Positions 1-7,326 of a DNA stretch of 64,000 bases are shown here, piece after piece. Below the pieces are notes generated by a model. That model worked only from the letters and a program-made list of their open reading frames with translations, had not been told where the DNA came from and did no database searches. Source of the stretch: an uncultured Christensenellaceae bacterium (GTDB taxonomy: Bacteria > Bacillota > Clostridia > Christensenellales > Borkfalkiaceae); the NCBI GenBank assembly GCA_910586825.1, contig CAJUJF010000002.1, positions 1 to 64,000 of the forward strand. The letters run 5' to 3'. Position 1 is the stretch's first letter. Every line of letters starts with the position of its first letter. Position numbers and translations under genes: made by a program.

Positions 1-34
1 GCCTCGTTTATTCATAGCCTATTCCTACATATTT

Positions 35-66
35 GCCCAAAAACCCTTGATTTTGGGGCTTTTTCT
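35..66 (+). terminator. possible terminator of an upstream gene
   Basis: GCCCAAAA (35-42) can pair with TTTTGGGGC (51-59), with one bulge, and is followed by a short T run. It would end a gene lying left of the window. The stem is short and overlaps the putative -35 box of the next gene, so the call is weak. Confidence 0.4.
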
Positions 67-76
67 ATGTTATAAT
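47..76 (+). promoter_or_regulatory. sigma-A-type promoter for the flavoprotein gene
   Basis: TTGATT at 47-52 and TATAAT at 71-76 are separated by 18 bp. The start codon at 108 lies about 25 bases after the expected transcription start, with GCGGAG as a weak ribosome binding site. Confidence 0.5.
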
Positions 77-107
77 AAATTAAAAATCACAATAGCGGAG
101 ACGATAT

Positions 108-839
108 ATGAGAATTACGGTAATAAACGGTACCGAAAAACGCGGCGTTACCTGCCAATTAAAAGATATTTTTTTGAAAAGATTTCCGTCGGCAGAGATA
201 ACTGAATTTTATTTACCGAAAGACTGTCCTGCCTTTTGCGCCGGCTGTACGGGTTGTTTCATGAACGGAGAGAATACCTGCAAAGATTATGCCTACATAA
301 ACGCCATCGAAAGATCGCTGATACAAGCCGATTTGATTGTAATGACTTCACCCGCTTATGTCATGCACGTTACGGGAGCCATGAAAGCTCTATTAGATCA
401 TTTTGCTTATCGTTGTATGCCGCACCGTCCTGCCGCGGAGATGTTTGGGAAGCGCGCCGTCATCATTACGCAGTGTGTTGGAGCAGGCGCAAAATCTGCG
501 GCAAACGATATCAAACACAGCCTATCGTGGTGGGGCATTTCAAAAATCGGAAAATTCAAATGCGCCCTCATGACCGACATTGTATGGAACAACTTACCTG
601 AAAAGAAGCAAAAAAGGCTGACGAATAAAATCGATAGACTTGCTCGCAAATTCACAAAATTCAATTATTCAAAACCTGCTCGCACGAAAATGACGACAAA
701 AATCAAGTTTCATCTTTGCCGTGCGATACAAAAACGGATACGCAAAAACGGAATTGCAAGTCTCGACAATCGGTACTGGTACGAGAACGGGTGGCTTGAT
801 AACAACCGTCCGTGGAAAAAGTTGAAACGCAAGCGTTAA
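108..839 (+). CDS. flavodoxin-fold NAD(P)H reductase, iron-sulfur-flavoprotein-like
   Basis: This 243-residue cytosolic protein begins with a flavodoxin/NADPH-dependent FMN-reductase pattern (MRITVINGTEKRG, phosphate-binding loop), followed by the typical TSPAYVMHVTGAMKALLDH segment. A cysteine cluster C44-x2-C47-x2-C50-x7-C58 matches the compact CX2CX2CX4-7C [4Fe-4S] motif known from archaeal/clostridial iron-sulfur flavoproteins, so electron transfer through FMN plus a cluster is likely. The C-terminal 70 residues are very basic and do not match the core fold. The substrate is unknown. It is a single-gene unit with its own promoter, and the next gene also has its own promoter. The family call is fairly sure; the cluster is inferred from the motif. 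Confidence 0.8.
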   Translation: MRITVINGTEKRGVTCQLKDIFLKRFPSAEITEFYLPKDCPAFCAGCTGCFMNGENTCKDYAYINAIERSLIQADLIVMTSPAYVMHVTGAMKALLDHFAYRCMPHRPAAEMFGKRAVIITQCVGAGAKSAANDIKHSLSWWGISKIGKFKCALMTDIVWNNLPEKKQKRLTNKIDRLARKFTKFNYSKPARTKMTTKIKFHLCRAIQKRIRKNGIASLDNRYWYENGWLDNNRPWKKLKRKR

Positions 840-886
840 ATTCACTGCATGATGCTTGAAAATATATTTTTTCTTTTTTAATTCTC

Positions 887-915
887 TTGCTTTTTGGAAA
901 AGAATGGAGTATACT
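887..915 (+). promoter_or_regulatory. promoter of the sodium-pump decarboxylase operon
   Basis: TTGCTT (887-892), a 17-bp spacer and TATACT (910-915). Because the promoter lies here, in-frame start codons upstream of 956 cannot be used, which fixes the start of the first operon gene. Confidence 0.7.
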
Positions 916-955
916 GTTATTTGGTAGAAGTTGGATGTTTTTTAAGAGGTTAGGA

Positions 956-2308
956 ATGGACAAAATCAAACAATTAAGAGAACGAAAAGAATTGCTGAAA
1001 AAAGCAGGTGCGGCGGTTCGTGCCGATATTGCCGCGCTTACGGATGCCGATAGTTTTGTAGAGTTGTCGGCATTCAGTTTTTCAAAAGATGCTTTCTACG
1101 GAGGAGACGCGCAGGGCGAAGGCGTTGTAACGGGTTTTGCGACCATAGGCGGATACCCGCACTATATTGTTGCGCAGAATTTCGAAGTCTCGTTTGGCGG
1201 ACTCAGCAAGGCCAACTGTGAAAAAATTGCAAAGACACTGAATGCGGCGGAGAAAAATTCGACGCCCGTCGTCTATCTGCTTCATTCTTGCGGCGTTCGC
1301 GTAGGGGAAGGCGTAAACGTTCTGGAAGGAATTTCGGAACTCTTGTTGAAAGCAACGCAATTAAAGGGGACCGTACTTCAATTTGCCGTTATCAACGGAG
1401 AAGTATACGGCTCTTCGGCGGCGCTGGCTTCCGTTTGCGATTGCGTGTTTTTCACCGAAAAGAGCGCGCTGTGCATCAACAGTCCGCTTGTGCTGTCGGC
1501 AAAAGCGGGTAAAAATCTTAAAAAAGAAGAAGTCGGGGGATATGCCGCGCTTTCTCGGTCGCTCTTACCCGCAGTCAGCGTGAAGGATATGAAAGGCGCC
1601 GCTTCTAAAATCGCGCAGATTACCGATCTGACGGGGACGCCCGTCGTCGAAGCGGAGTTGAATGCTCCCGTTCCTGCGCTCAACAAGCGCGTCGACGCAG
1701 CCGCGCTTGTCGCTTTGCTCGAAAACGGAATCGAACTCGGCGCAAATTCTTGCCACGAAATCAAAACCGTTCTCGGACGGATCGGTGGGATCGCGGTCGC
1801 CGCGGTTGTGTTTGACGAAGCGGCTCTGAAAGTCGATTCTGTCAAGAAAATCAAAAACTTTGCGGAATTTGCCTGCTGTTACGGACTCCCGCTCGTAACT
1901 TTTGTAAATTGCAACGGTGCGGAAGCTACGCTCGAAACAAACAACAGCGCGTTGTTAAAGGAAATCTGCGAATACCTCGCGATTCTCGATAACGTCGATG
2001 TGAAAATTTCCGTCGTTACGGGAAAAGCGATCGGATTGGGTTATTCTCTTTTTGCGGCAAAATCGGCGGGATTTGATTATACTTACGCCTTGGCGACGGC
2101 GCAGATTTCGCTTTTCGAAAACGCGGCGGGCGCAGAAATCGAGTATGCAAACGAGAAGAACGCGGACAAAGCAAAACTGCAAGCCGTCTATGCGGATGAA
2201 AATGCCGATCCTTTCAATGCGGCGAAGAACGGATATCTCGACGATATTATCGAACCGCAGTTTATCAAACAGTATCTTACGGCGTCTTTGCAGACGCTGA
2301 TCGGTTAA
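956..2308 (+). CDS. divergent acyl-CoA carboxyltransferase (MmdA/PccB-like)
   Basis: A 450-residue crotonase-fold carboxyltransferase, related to methylmalonyl-CoA decarboxylase alpha and propionyl-CoA carboxylase beta, which move CO2 between an acyl-CoA and biotin. The start ATG at 956 is preceded by AAGAGG (944-949); upstream in-frame starts lie inside the promoter. The duplicated fold is visible (GGLSKANCEKIAKTL, GVNVLEGISELL, later TGKAIGLGYSLFAAKSAGFDY). It is shorter than the usual roughly 510 residues. The canonical SGGARIQEG and GPCAGGAVY oxyanion-hole segments read SCGVRVGEG and NGEVYGSSA, so chemistry and substrate may differ. It is first in an operon with OadG, biotin carrier, OadB and OadA-like genes, which supports a role in the Na+-pump complex. 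Confidence 0.75.
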   Translation: MDKIKQLRERKELLKKAGAAVRADIAALTDADSFVELSAFSFSKDAFYGGDAQGEGVVTGFATIGGYPHYIVAQNFEVSFGGLSKANCEKIAKTLNAAEKNSTPVVYLLHSCGVRVGEGVNVLEGISELLLKATQLKGTVLQFAVINGEVYGSSAALASVCDCVFFTEKSALCINSPLVLSAKAGKNLKKEEVGGYAALSRSLLPAVSVKDMKGAASKIAQITDLTGTPVVEAELNAPVPALNKRVDAAALVALLENGIELGANSCHEIKTVLGRIGGIAVAAVVFDEAALKVDSVKKIKNFAEFACCYGLPLVTFVNCNGAEATLETNNSALLKEICEYLAILDNVDVKISVVTGKAIGLGYSLFAAKSAGFDYTYALATAQISLFENAAGAEIEYANEKNADKAKLQAVYADENADPFNAAKNGYLDDIIEPQFIKQYLTASLQTLIG

Positions 2309-2317
2309 GGAGTCGCT

Positions 2318-2644
2318 ATGTTTACGGGCTTATTGTCGGGATGGTTTCAGTACAATGTAGGCGAAGGCGCGTTTATGGCGTTGCTCGGATTTGTATTCGT
2401 CGTTTGCGGAATCACGCTCTTGGTATTACTGTTCTCAGGACTCGGCAAAATCATGTCGGTTTCGGGCAAGAAAAAAGCGTCCGGCGCGAAATCCAATCCG
2501 AAACACGCCGATTCCGATTCCCAAAGCAAGAACGACGGAATTTCTCCCGAAACGTTGGCTGTAATATCGGCGGCGATCGCCGCATATTACGAAGGCGAAA
2601 ACGTAAAATGCGATTTCGTCGTAAGAAGAATTAAAAAATTGTAA
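2318..2644 (+). CDS. oadG: OadG-family Na+-pump decarboxylase gamma subunit
   Basis: A 108-residue protein with one N-terminal membrane helix (about residues 17-43, GEGAFMALLGFVFVVCG and onward) followed by a Lys/Ser-rich cytosolic tail. This is the layout of the small gamma subunit that holds the alpha and beta parts of sodium-translocating decarboxylases together. AAGGAG at 2307-2312 overlaps the stop of the previous gene and sits well before ATG 2318, indicating translational coupling. The C-terminus (ETLAVISAAIAAYYEG) resembles OadG/MmdD tails. The sequence is low in conserved motifs, so the call rests on topology and neighbours. Confidence 0.8.
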   Translation: MFTGLLSGWFQYNVGEGAFMALLGFVFVVCGITLLVLLFSGLGKIMSVSGKKKASGAKSNPKHADSDSQSKNDGISPETLAVISAAIAAYYEGENVKCDFVVRRIKKL

Positions 2645-2664
2645 TAGATTGAGGAGTATAAAGT

Positions 2665-3015
2665 ATGCGTAATTTTATTATCACGGTAGACGGAAAACAG
2701 TATGAAGTCGGCGTTGAAGAAGTAGGGGGCGCCGAAGCTCCCAAAGCCGTTCCGATTGCAACGCAAGCGCCTGTTGCGGCGCCCGCGCCCGCAACGAATG
2801 CAAATGGCACCAAAGTGCTTTCGCCGTTCCCCGGACTGATCAAAAACGTTCTCGTGCAAAACGGAACGAAGGTGAAAAAAGATCAGCCGATTTTGGTGCT
2901 CGAAGCAATGAAAATGGATAACGATATTACTGCTCCCTGCGACGGCGTCGTTACGGTAAACGTCGTAAAGGGCGCCAACGTAGAATCCGATGCGGTGCTT
3001 GCCGTGATTTCGTAA
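2665..3015 (+). CDS. biotin carboxyl carrier protein of the decarboxylase
   Basis: 116 residues: a short beta-rich N-terminus, a flexible Pro/Ala linker (about 25-47, APVAAPAPAT) and a biotinyl domain (48-116). The biotinylation motif is EAMKM with K83 as the acceptor. The carrier shuttles carboxyl-biotin from the cytosolic carboxyltransferase to the membrane beta subunit. It is encoded separately, matching the absence of a biotin domain at the C-terminus of the OadA-like protein downstream. GAGGAG lies 8-9 bases before the start. It is the equivalent of the transcarboxylase 1.3S, MmdC or GcdC subunit. Confidence 0.92.
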   Translation: MRNFIITVDGKQYEVGVEEVGGAEAPKAVPIATQAPVAAPAPATNANGTKVLSPFPGLIKNVLVQNGTKVKKDQPILVLEAMKMDNDITAPCDGVVTVNVVKGANVESDAVLAVIS

Positions 3016-3028
3016 TTGGAGATTGTTC

Positions 3029-4480
3029 ATGCATAGCAGTTTACTCATCGATATCGGGTCGATCTTTTCAGACCTCTGGACTTCTATGGGGCTTTCGCAA
3101 ATCGCTTGGCAAAACGTTGTAATGCTCCTGATTTCCTTTGTTCTGATGTTCCTCGCGATCGTAAAAAAATTTGAACCGATGCTGTTGGTTCCCATCGCGT
3201 TCGGAATGTTCCTTATCAACCTGCCCGGTGCGGAAAAGGTGCTTTGGGGTATTTACGAAACGCCCGACACGTCGCTTTCTCTGGGACTTTCGGGAGACGG
3301 AAAGAGTGAAATCGTAGGACTGTACGCCTACGGCGATCAGCTGATTTTCCTGCGTGACGGCTATTTGCGCGACGGCATCGTTTCTTTCTATTCTTCGCTC
3401 GAAGCCTTGAATTCGGGAACGGTCTCTACGATGGACGCGGCAACGTTCAACTCGCTGTATTCGCTCAGCGGCTTCATTCAGGGCACGGTAGAAAACGGCG
3501 CAACGACCTTCACGAGCAGTTCGCCGATCTTGCTCGAAACTTACGAATCCGTAACCAATCGCGGCTTGCTTTGGTATTTGTATTACGGCGTAGATAAAGT
3601 TATCTATCCGCCGCTCATTTTCCTCGGTATCGGCGCAATGACGGATTTCGGACCGTTGATCGCAAACCCGAAGAGCATGCTGATCGGTGCGGGCGCGCAG
3701 TTGGGTATTTTCGTCGCTTTGTTCGGCGCGATCCTGCTTGGCTTCACGGGCGCGGAAGCGGCCGCCACCGCCATTATCGGCGGCGCGGACGGCCCGACCG
3801 CCATTTACGTTGCCAAGACGCTCGCGGAACATCTGGTGCCGACCATCGCTATCGCGGCATATTCCTATATGGCGTTGATTCCGTTGATCCAAAAGCCGTT
3901 GATGCGCGCATTGACGACGAAAAAGGAGCGGATGATCCGCATGAAACCGCTTCGTCAGGTTTCGAAGCTCGAAAAAGTTATCTTTCCGGTCGCCGTTACG
4001 CTCGTCGTAGGCTTGCTGGTTCCGGATGCGATCCCGCTTCTCGGCATGTTGATGCTCGGGAATCTGTTCCGCGAATCCGGCGTAGTCGAAAGACTTTCTT
4101 CGCAGGCGCAGAACGGGTTGATCAATACGATCACGATTTTCCTCGGGATTGCCGTAGGTTGTAAAGCGAAAGGGGAAATCTTCCTTTCCTTGCAGACGAT
4201 CTATATCATGCTGATCGGCGTTACGGCTTTCGTGCTCGGCACGATCGGCGGACTGCTGGTTGCAAAATTGATGTGCAAACTGACGAAAGGGCAAGTCAAC
4301 CCGCTGATCGGTTCCGCAGGGGTTTCCGCCGTACCGATGGCGGCGCGTATTTCCGAAGACGTAGGACGGGAATACGACCCTCAGAATCACTTGCTGATGC
4401 ACGCAATGGGACCCAACGTAGCGGGGGTTATCGGTTCGGCATTGGCGGCAGGTATTCTGCTCGCATGCTTCGGCGGCTAA
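3029..4480 (+). CDS. oadB: sodium ion-translocating decarboxylase beta subunit
   Basis: A polytopic membrane protein of 483 residues that decarboxylates carboxyl-biotin and pumps Na+ outward. Family hallmarks are KKFEPMLLVPIAFGMFLINLPG, YPPLIFLGIGAMTDFGPLIANPK and GGADGPTAIY (251-260), whose D254 corresponds to the essential Na+/proton aspartate of OadB. ATG 3029 is chosen over an in-frame TTG at 3023 because GGAG (3018-3021) is correctly spaced for 3029. Compared with typical members it carries an insertion of about 100 residues (75-175, starting near TPDTSLSLGLSGDGK) between the first helices and the LLWYLYYGVDKVIYPP segment. That loop is hydrophilic, and I do not recognise a domain in it. 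Confidence 0.93.
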   Translation: MHSSLLIDIGSIFSDLWTSMGLSQIAWQNVVMLLISFVLMFLAIVKKFEPMLLVPIAFGMFLINLPGAEKVLWGIYETPDTSLSLGLSGDGKSEIVGLYAYGDQLIFLRDGYLRDGIVSFYSSLEALNSGTVSTMDAATFNSLYSLSGFIQGTVENGATTFTSSSPILLETYESVTNRGLLWYLYYGVDKVIYPPLIFLGIGAMTDFGPLIANPKSMLIGAGAQLGIFVALFGAILLGFTGAEAAATAIIGGADGPTAIYVAKTLAEHLVPTIAIAAYSYMALIPLIQKPLMRALTTKKERMIRMKPLRQVSKLEKVIFPVAVTLVVGLLVPDAIPLLGMLMLGNLFRESGVVERLSSQAQNGLINTITIFLGIAVGCKAKGEIFLSLQTIYIMLIGVTAFVLGTIGGLLVAKLMCKLTKGQVNPLIGSAGVSAVPMAARISEDVGREYDPQNHLLMHAMGPNVAGVIGSALAAGILLACFGG

Positions 4481-4523
4481 AATTAACGAATCAGCGAAAC
4501 CAAGTTTCGCAACGGAGTAAATT

Positions 4524-5942
4524 ATGGCAAAAAAAGTAATGATCATGGACACGATCCTGCGCGACGCGCATCAGTCCCACGCGGCAACGCGTATGCGCAC
4601 GGAGCAGATGATTCCCGTGTTGGAACAGTTGGACGAAGTCGGATACTATTCGTTGGAAGGTTGGGGCGGAGCGACGTTTGATTCCTGCATGCGCTTCCTT
4701 AACGAGGATCCTTGGGAACGTTTGAGAACGCTTCGGAAATACTTAAAAAAGACCCCGATTCAGATGCTGTTGCGCGGACAAAATCTTTTGGGATACCGCA
4801 ACTATGCCGACGATCTCGTCGATAAGGTGGTAGAAAAATCAATTGAAAACGGAATCGGCGTCGTGCGCGTATTCGACGCGCTCAACGACCCGCGCAATAT
4901 CGAAGCTTCCATGAAAGCGATCAAAAAGTACGGAGCAAACGGAAAATGCGTATGCGAAGCGGCGATTTCGTATACGACCAGCCCCGTACACACGCTTGAT
5001 TATTTCGTAAAACTTGCAAAGACTTACGAAAGCATGGGCGCCGACAATATCTGTATCAAGGACATGGCAAATCTTCTGTTGCCTTTTGACGCCTATCAGC
5101 TTGTTTCTGCGTTAAAGAAAGAACTGAACGCCGAAACCAAGATTCATCTGCATACCCACAACACGACCGGAACGGGCGACATGGTAAATCTCATGGCGAT
5201 TCAGGCCGGCGTCGACATCGTTGATACGGCGCTTTCGCCGCTTGCCAACGGAACCTCGCAACCCGCGACGGAACCGCTTGTCGCGACTTTGAAAGGTACG
5301 GAATTCGACACGGGAATCGATCTAGAAAAGCTGATTCCGATTGCCGCGCATTTCAAAAAAGTTGCCGCTGATCTTGAAAAAGAGGGTTCTCTTAACCCGA
5401 AAGTTCGTCAGGTGGACGTAAACACGCTGATCTATCAGGTTCCGGGCGGTATGCTTTCCAACCTTATGAATCAGCTCAAAAAAGCGGGTAAAGAGGAAAA
5501 ACTCCCCGAAGTTCTCGCCGAAGTGCCGAATGTACGCCGCGATTGCGGTTATCCTCCGCTCGTAACGCCGAGTTCGCAGATTGTGGGAACGCAGGCGGTG
5601 ATGAACGTCGTCATGGGCGAACGTTACAAAATGGTCACGAAAGAAACCCGGGATCTGTTTGCTGGAAAATACGGACAGCTTCCTATGCCGATCAACGAAG
5701 AGGTTGCCGGTAAAATTCTGAAAGATGAAAAGCGGATTACCTATCGTCCCGCAGACGATCTGGAACCGGAGTATGAAAAGCTGAAAGCGGAAGTCATTGC
5801 GAAAGGATATTACACGCAGGAAGAGGACGTTTTGTCCTACGCGTCTTTCCCCGAAGTCGCCGAAAACTTCTTCAAATGGAGAAAGGCGAAAAACGACGGC
5901 GTGGACGGCGATCTGGCGAAGACGGGTGTATACCCCGTATAA
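4524..5942 (+). CDS. oadA: oxaloacetate decarboxylase alpha / transcarboxylase 5S-like carboxyltransferase
   Basis: 472 residues: HMG-CoA lyase-like TIM barrel (about 1-275) followed by the conserved PYC/OADA domain. Catalytic features are DTILRDAHQS (9-18), GWGGATFDSC, the lysine of CIKDMA (K179, carboxylated in the family) and the metal-binding HLHTHNT (H210, H212). It would transfer carboxyl between oxaloacetate/pyruvate and biotin. The usual C-terminal biotinyl domain is missing and is supplied by the small gene at 2665-3015. It ends the operon, 43 bp after oadB, with a GGAG site, and is followed by a hairpin terminator. It may equally be labelled pyruvate carboxylase subunit B; operon context favours the Na+-pump complex. 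Confidence 0.9.
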   Translation: MAKKVMIMDTILRDAHQSHAATRMRTEQMIPVLEQLDEVGYYSLEGWGGATFDSCMRFLNEDPWERLRTLRKYLKKTPIQMLLRGQNLLGYRNYADDLVDKVVEKSIENGIGVVRVFDALNDPRNIEASMKAIKKYGANGKCVCEAAISYTTSPVHTLDYFVKLAKTYESMGADNICIKDMANLLLPFDAYQLVSALKKELNAETKIHLHTHNTTGTGDMVNLMAIQAGVDIVDTALSPLANGTSQPATEPLVATLKGTEFDTGIDLEKLIPIAAHFKKVAADLEKEGSLNPKVRQVDVNTLIYQVPGGMLSNLMNQLKKAGKEEKLPEVLAEVPNVRRDCGYPPLVTPSSQIVGTQAVMNVVMGERYKMVTKETRDLFAGKYGQLPMPINEEVAGKILKDEKRITYRPADDLEPEYEKLKAEVIAKGYYTQEEDVLSYASFPEVAENFFKWRKAKNDGVDGDLAKTGVYPV

Positions 5943-5960
5943 CAAGAATTTTCAATCGCA

Positions 5961-5987
5961 AAGCGAGGGCGTTAGCCCTCGCTTTCT
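5961..5987 (+). terminator. terminator of the decarboxylase operon
   Basis: Perfect 10-bp stem AAGCGAGGGC / GCCCTCGCTT with loop GTTA, followed by a weak T run (TTTCT). It lies 19 bp after the oadA stop. Some read-through into the next gene (start at 6003) is possible. Confidence 0.65.
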
Positions 5988-6002
5988 CCGCAAAAGGGGA
6001 TT

Positions 6003-7223
6003 ATGAAAAATGTAATTATCGTCGGAGGAGGCGCTTCCGGACTGATGGCTGCTTATGCAAGCGCCGCCCGCGGAAACAAAGTGATCCTTCTTGAAAAGAA
6101 CGAAAAATTGGGCAAAAAAATTTATATCACGGGGAAAGGGCGCTGCAATCTCACAAACGATTGCTCGCCGGAAGAGTTTCTTCAAAACGTCGTTCGCGGA
6201 AAAAAGTTTCTGACCGGTTCCGCATATTCTTTTCCCGCGGAAAAAACGATCCGTTTTATGGAAGAACACGGGCTTAACGTGAAAGTGGAAAGAGGGAATC
6301 GCGTCTTTCCCGTCAGCGATCACGCCAGCGACGTAACGGCAACGCTCGAACGCGCATGCCGCAACGTCGGCGTTTCTTTCAAACTAAACGAACCCGTAAC
6401 CGACGTCCTGATTGAAGAAAACACCGTAACCGGAATACAAACCGCTCTAAATTCCTATCGATGCGAAGCGGCAATCATTGCAACCGGCGGGATCTCATAT
6501 CCGGCAACCGGCTCCACAGGCGACGGGTATCGGTTTGCCCGTAAAGCAGGTCATCGCATCATCGATACCGTACCTTCTTTGGTCGGATTGGAAACCTTTG
6601 ATGTTTTATCCTCGGCGCAGGGGGTAACTTTAAAAAACGTCGTGCTTACGGCAAAACGGTTTGATAAAGTCATCTTTTCCGCTCTCGGAGAAGTTTTGAT
6701 TACCCATTACGGAATCAGCGGTCCGCTTGTCTTATCTTTGTCGGCGGAAATTAACCGAATCCCCTTAAAAGAACTCACACTTGCGATCGATTTCAAACCT
6801 GCGCTAAGCGAAAAAGAATTGGATTCACGGTTAATCCGAGATTTTACGGAACGAAAAAACGAACAGATGAAAAACGTAATGCGGGGACTCCTGCCGGCAT
6901 CTCTGATTCCCTATGTTTTGAAAAGCGCGCAAACGCAAGGGGAGGTTAAAGCCAATTCGGTAACGCGAGAAATGCGAACAAACCTGATCCGAACGTTAAA
7001 AAAATTTGTGCTGACGCCGAAGGCTTTACGCGGTTTTTCGGAAGCGGTTGTAACTTCCGGCGGAGTGGATTTATCCGAAGTTAACCCGAAGACGATGGAA
7101 AGCAAAAAAATCAAAGGATTGTATTTTTGCGGGGAAGTTCTGGACGTTGACGCTTATACCGGCGGATTCAATTTGCAAATCGCATTTTCAACGGGATATT
7201 TAGCAGGAAACGCCATTTCTTAA
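6003..7223 (+). CDS. NAD(P)/FAD-dependent oxidoreductase, HI0933/BaiN family
   Basis: A 406-residue cytosolic flavoprotein. The N-terminal Rossmann motif VGGGASGLMAAYASAARG (dinucleotide binding), the family signature GKGRCNLTND (about 43-52), the ATGGISYPATGSTGDGY segment and the C-terminal GLYFCGEVLDVDAYTGGFNLQIA (FAD ribityl/pyrophosphate contact) are all intact. Members include the bile-acid reductase BaiN and uncharacterised 'HI0933-like' proteins; the physiological substrate here cannot be read from sequence. AGGGGA precedes ATG 6003. It lies just downstream of the decarboxylase terminator and is followed by a 19-bp palindromic repeat and a new promoter. Confidence 0.88.
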   Translation: MKNVIIVGGGASGLMAAYASAARGNKVILLEKNEKLGKKIYITGKGRCNLTNDCSPEEFLQNVVRGKKFLTGSAYSFPAEKTIRFMEEHGLNVKVERGNRVFPVSDHASDVTATLERACRNVGVSFKLNEPVTDVLIEENTVTGIQTALNSYRCEAAIIATGGISYPATGSTGDGYRFARKAGHRIIDTVPSLVGLETFDVLSSAQGVTLKNVVLTAKRFDKVIFSALGEVLITHYGISGPLVLSLSAEINRIPLKELTLAIDFKPALSEKELDSRLIRDFTERKNEQMKNVMRGLLPASLIPYVLKSAQTQGEVKANSVTREMRTNLIRTLKKFVLTPKALRGFSEAVVTSGGVDLSEVNPKTMESKKIKGLYFCGEVLDVDAYTGGFNLQIAFSTGYLAGNAIS

Positions 7224-7234
7224 TATTTGCATAG

Positions 7235-7253
7235 TATTATGTGTGACATAATA
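7235..7253. repeat. 19-bp near-palindromic repeat, copy 1
   Basis: TATTATGTGTGACATAATA. It matches copy 4 (43677-43695) at 17 of 19 positions. It lies in the gap between the FAD oxidoreductase and the promoter at 7275, centred about 66 bp upstream of the expected transcription start. Function unknown. Confidence 0.6.
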
Positions 7254-7274
7254 TAAGGCTTTTTGTCTTTCAAG

Positions 7275-7303
7275 TTGACATTTTGTCTCATTTGCGTTAT
7301 ACT
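7275..7303 (+). promoter_or_regulatory. strong sigma-A promoter of the aroH-cmk/plsC/ispH-rpsA operon
   Basis: TTGACA (7275-7280), 17 bp, TATACT (7298-7303). GGAGG at 7318-7322 is the ribosome binding site for ATG 7327. Confidence 0.82.
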
Positions 7304-7326
7304 TTTTCGGAAAGCATGGAGGATCT

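Noticed and set aside
887..955. Extended N-terminus for the carboxyltransferase gene
   Set aside because: The in-frame upstream start lies within the operon promoter; the Shine-Dalgarno supports ATG 956.
3068..4552. Long open frame (about 490 codons) antisense to oadB
   Set aside because: It is the mirror of a clear oadB gene, caused by codon bias. Its translation is Arg/His-rich low-complexity sequence without a recognisable domain, and no ribosome binding site is seen.
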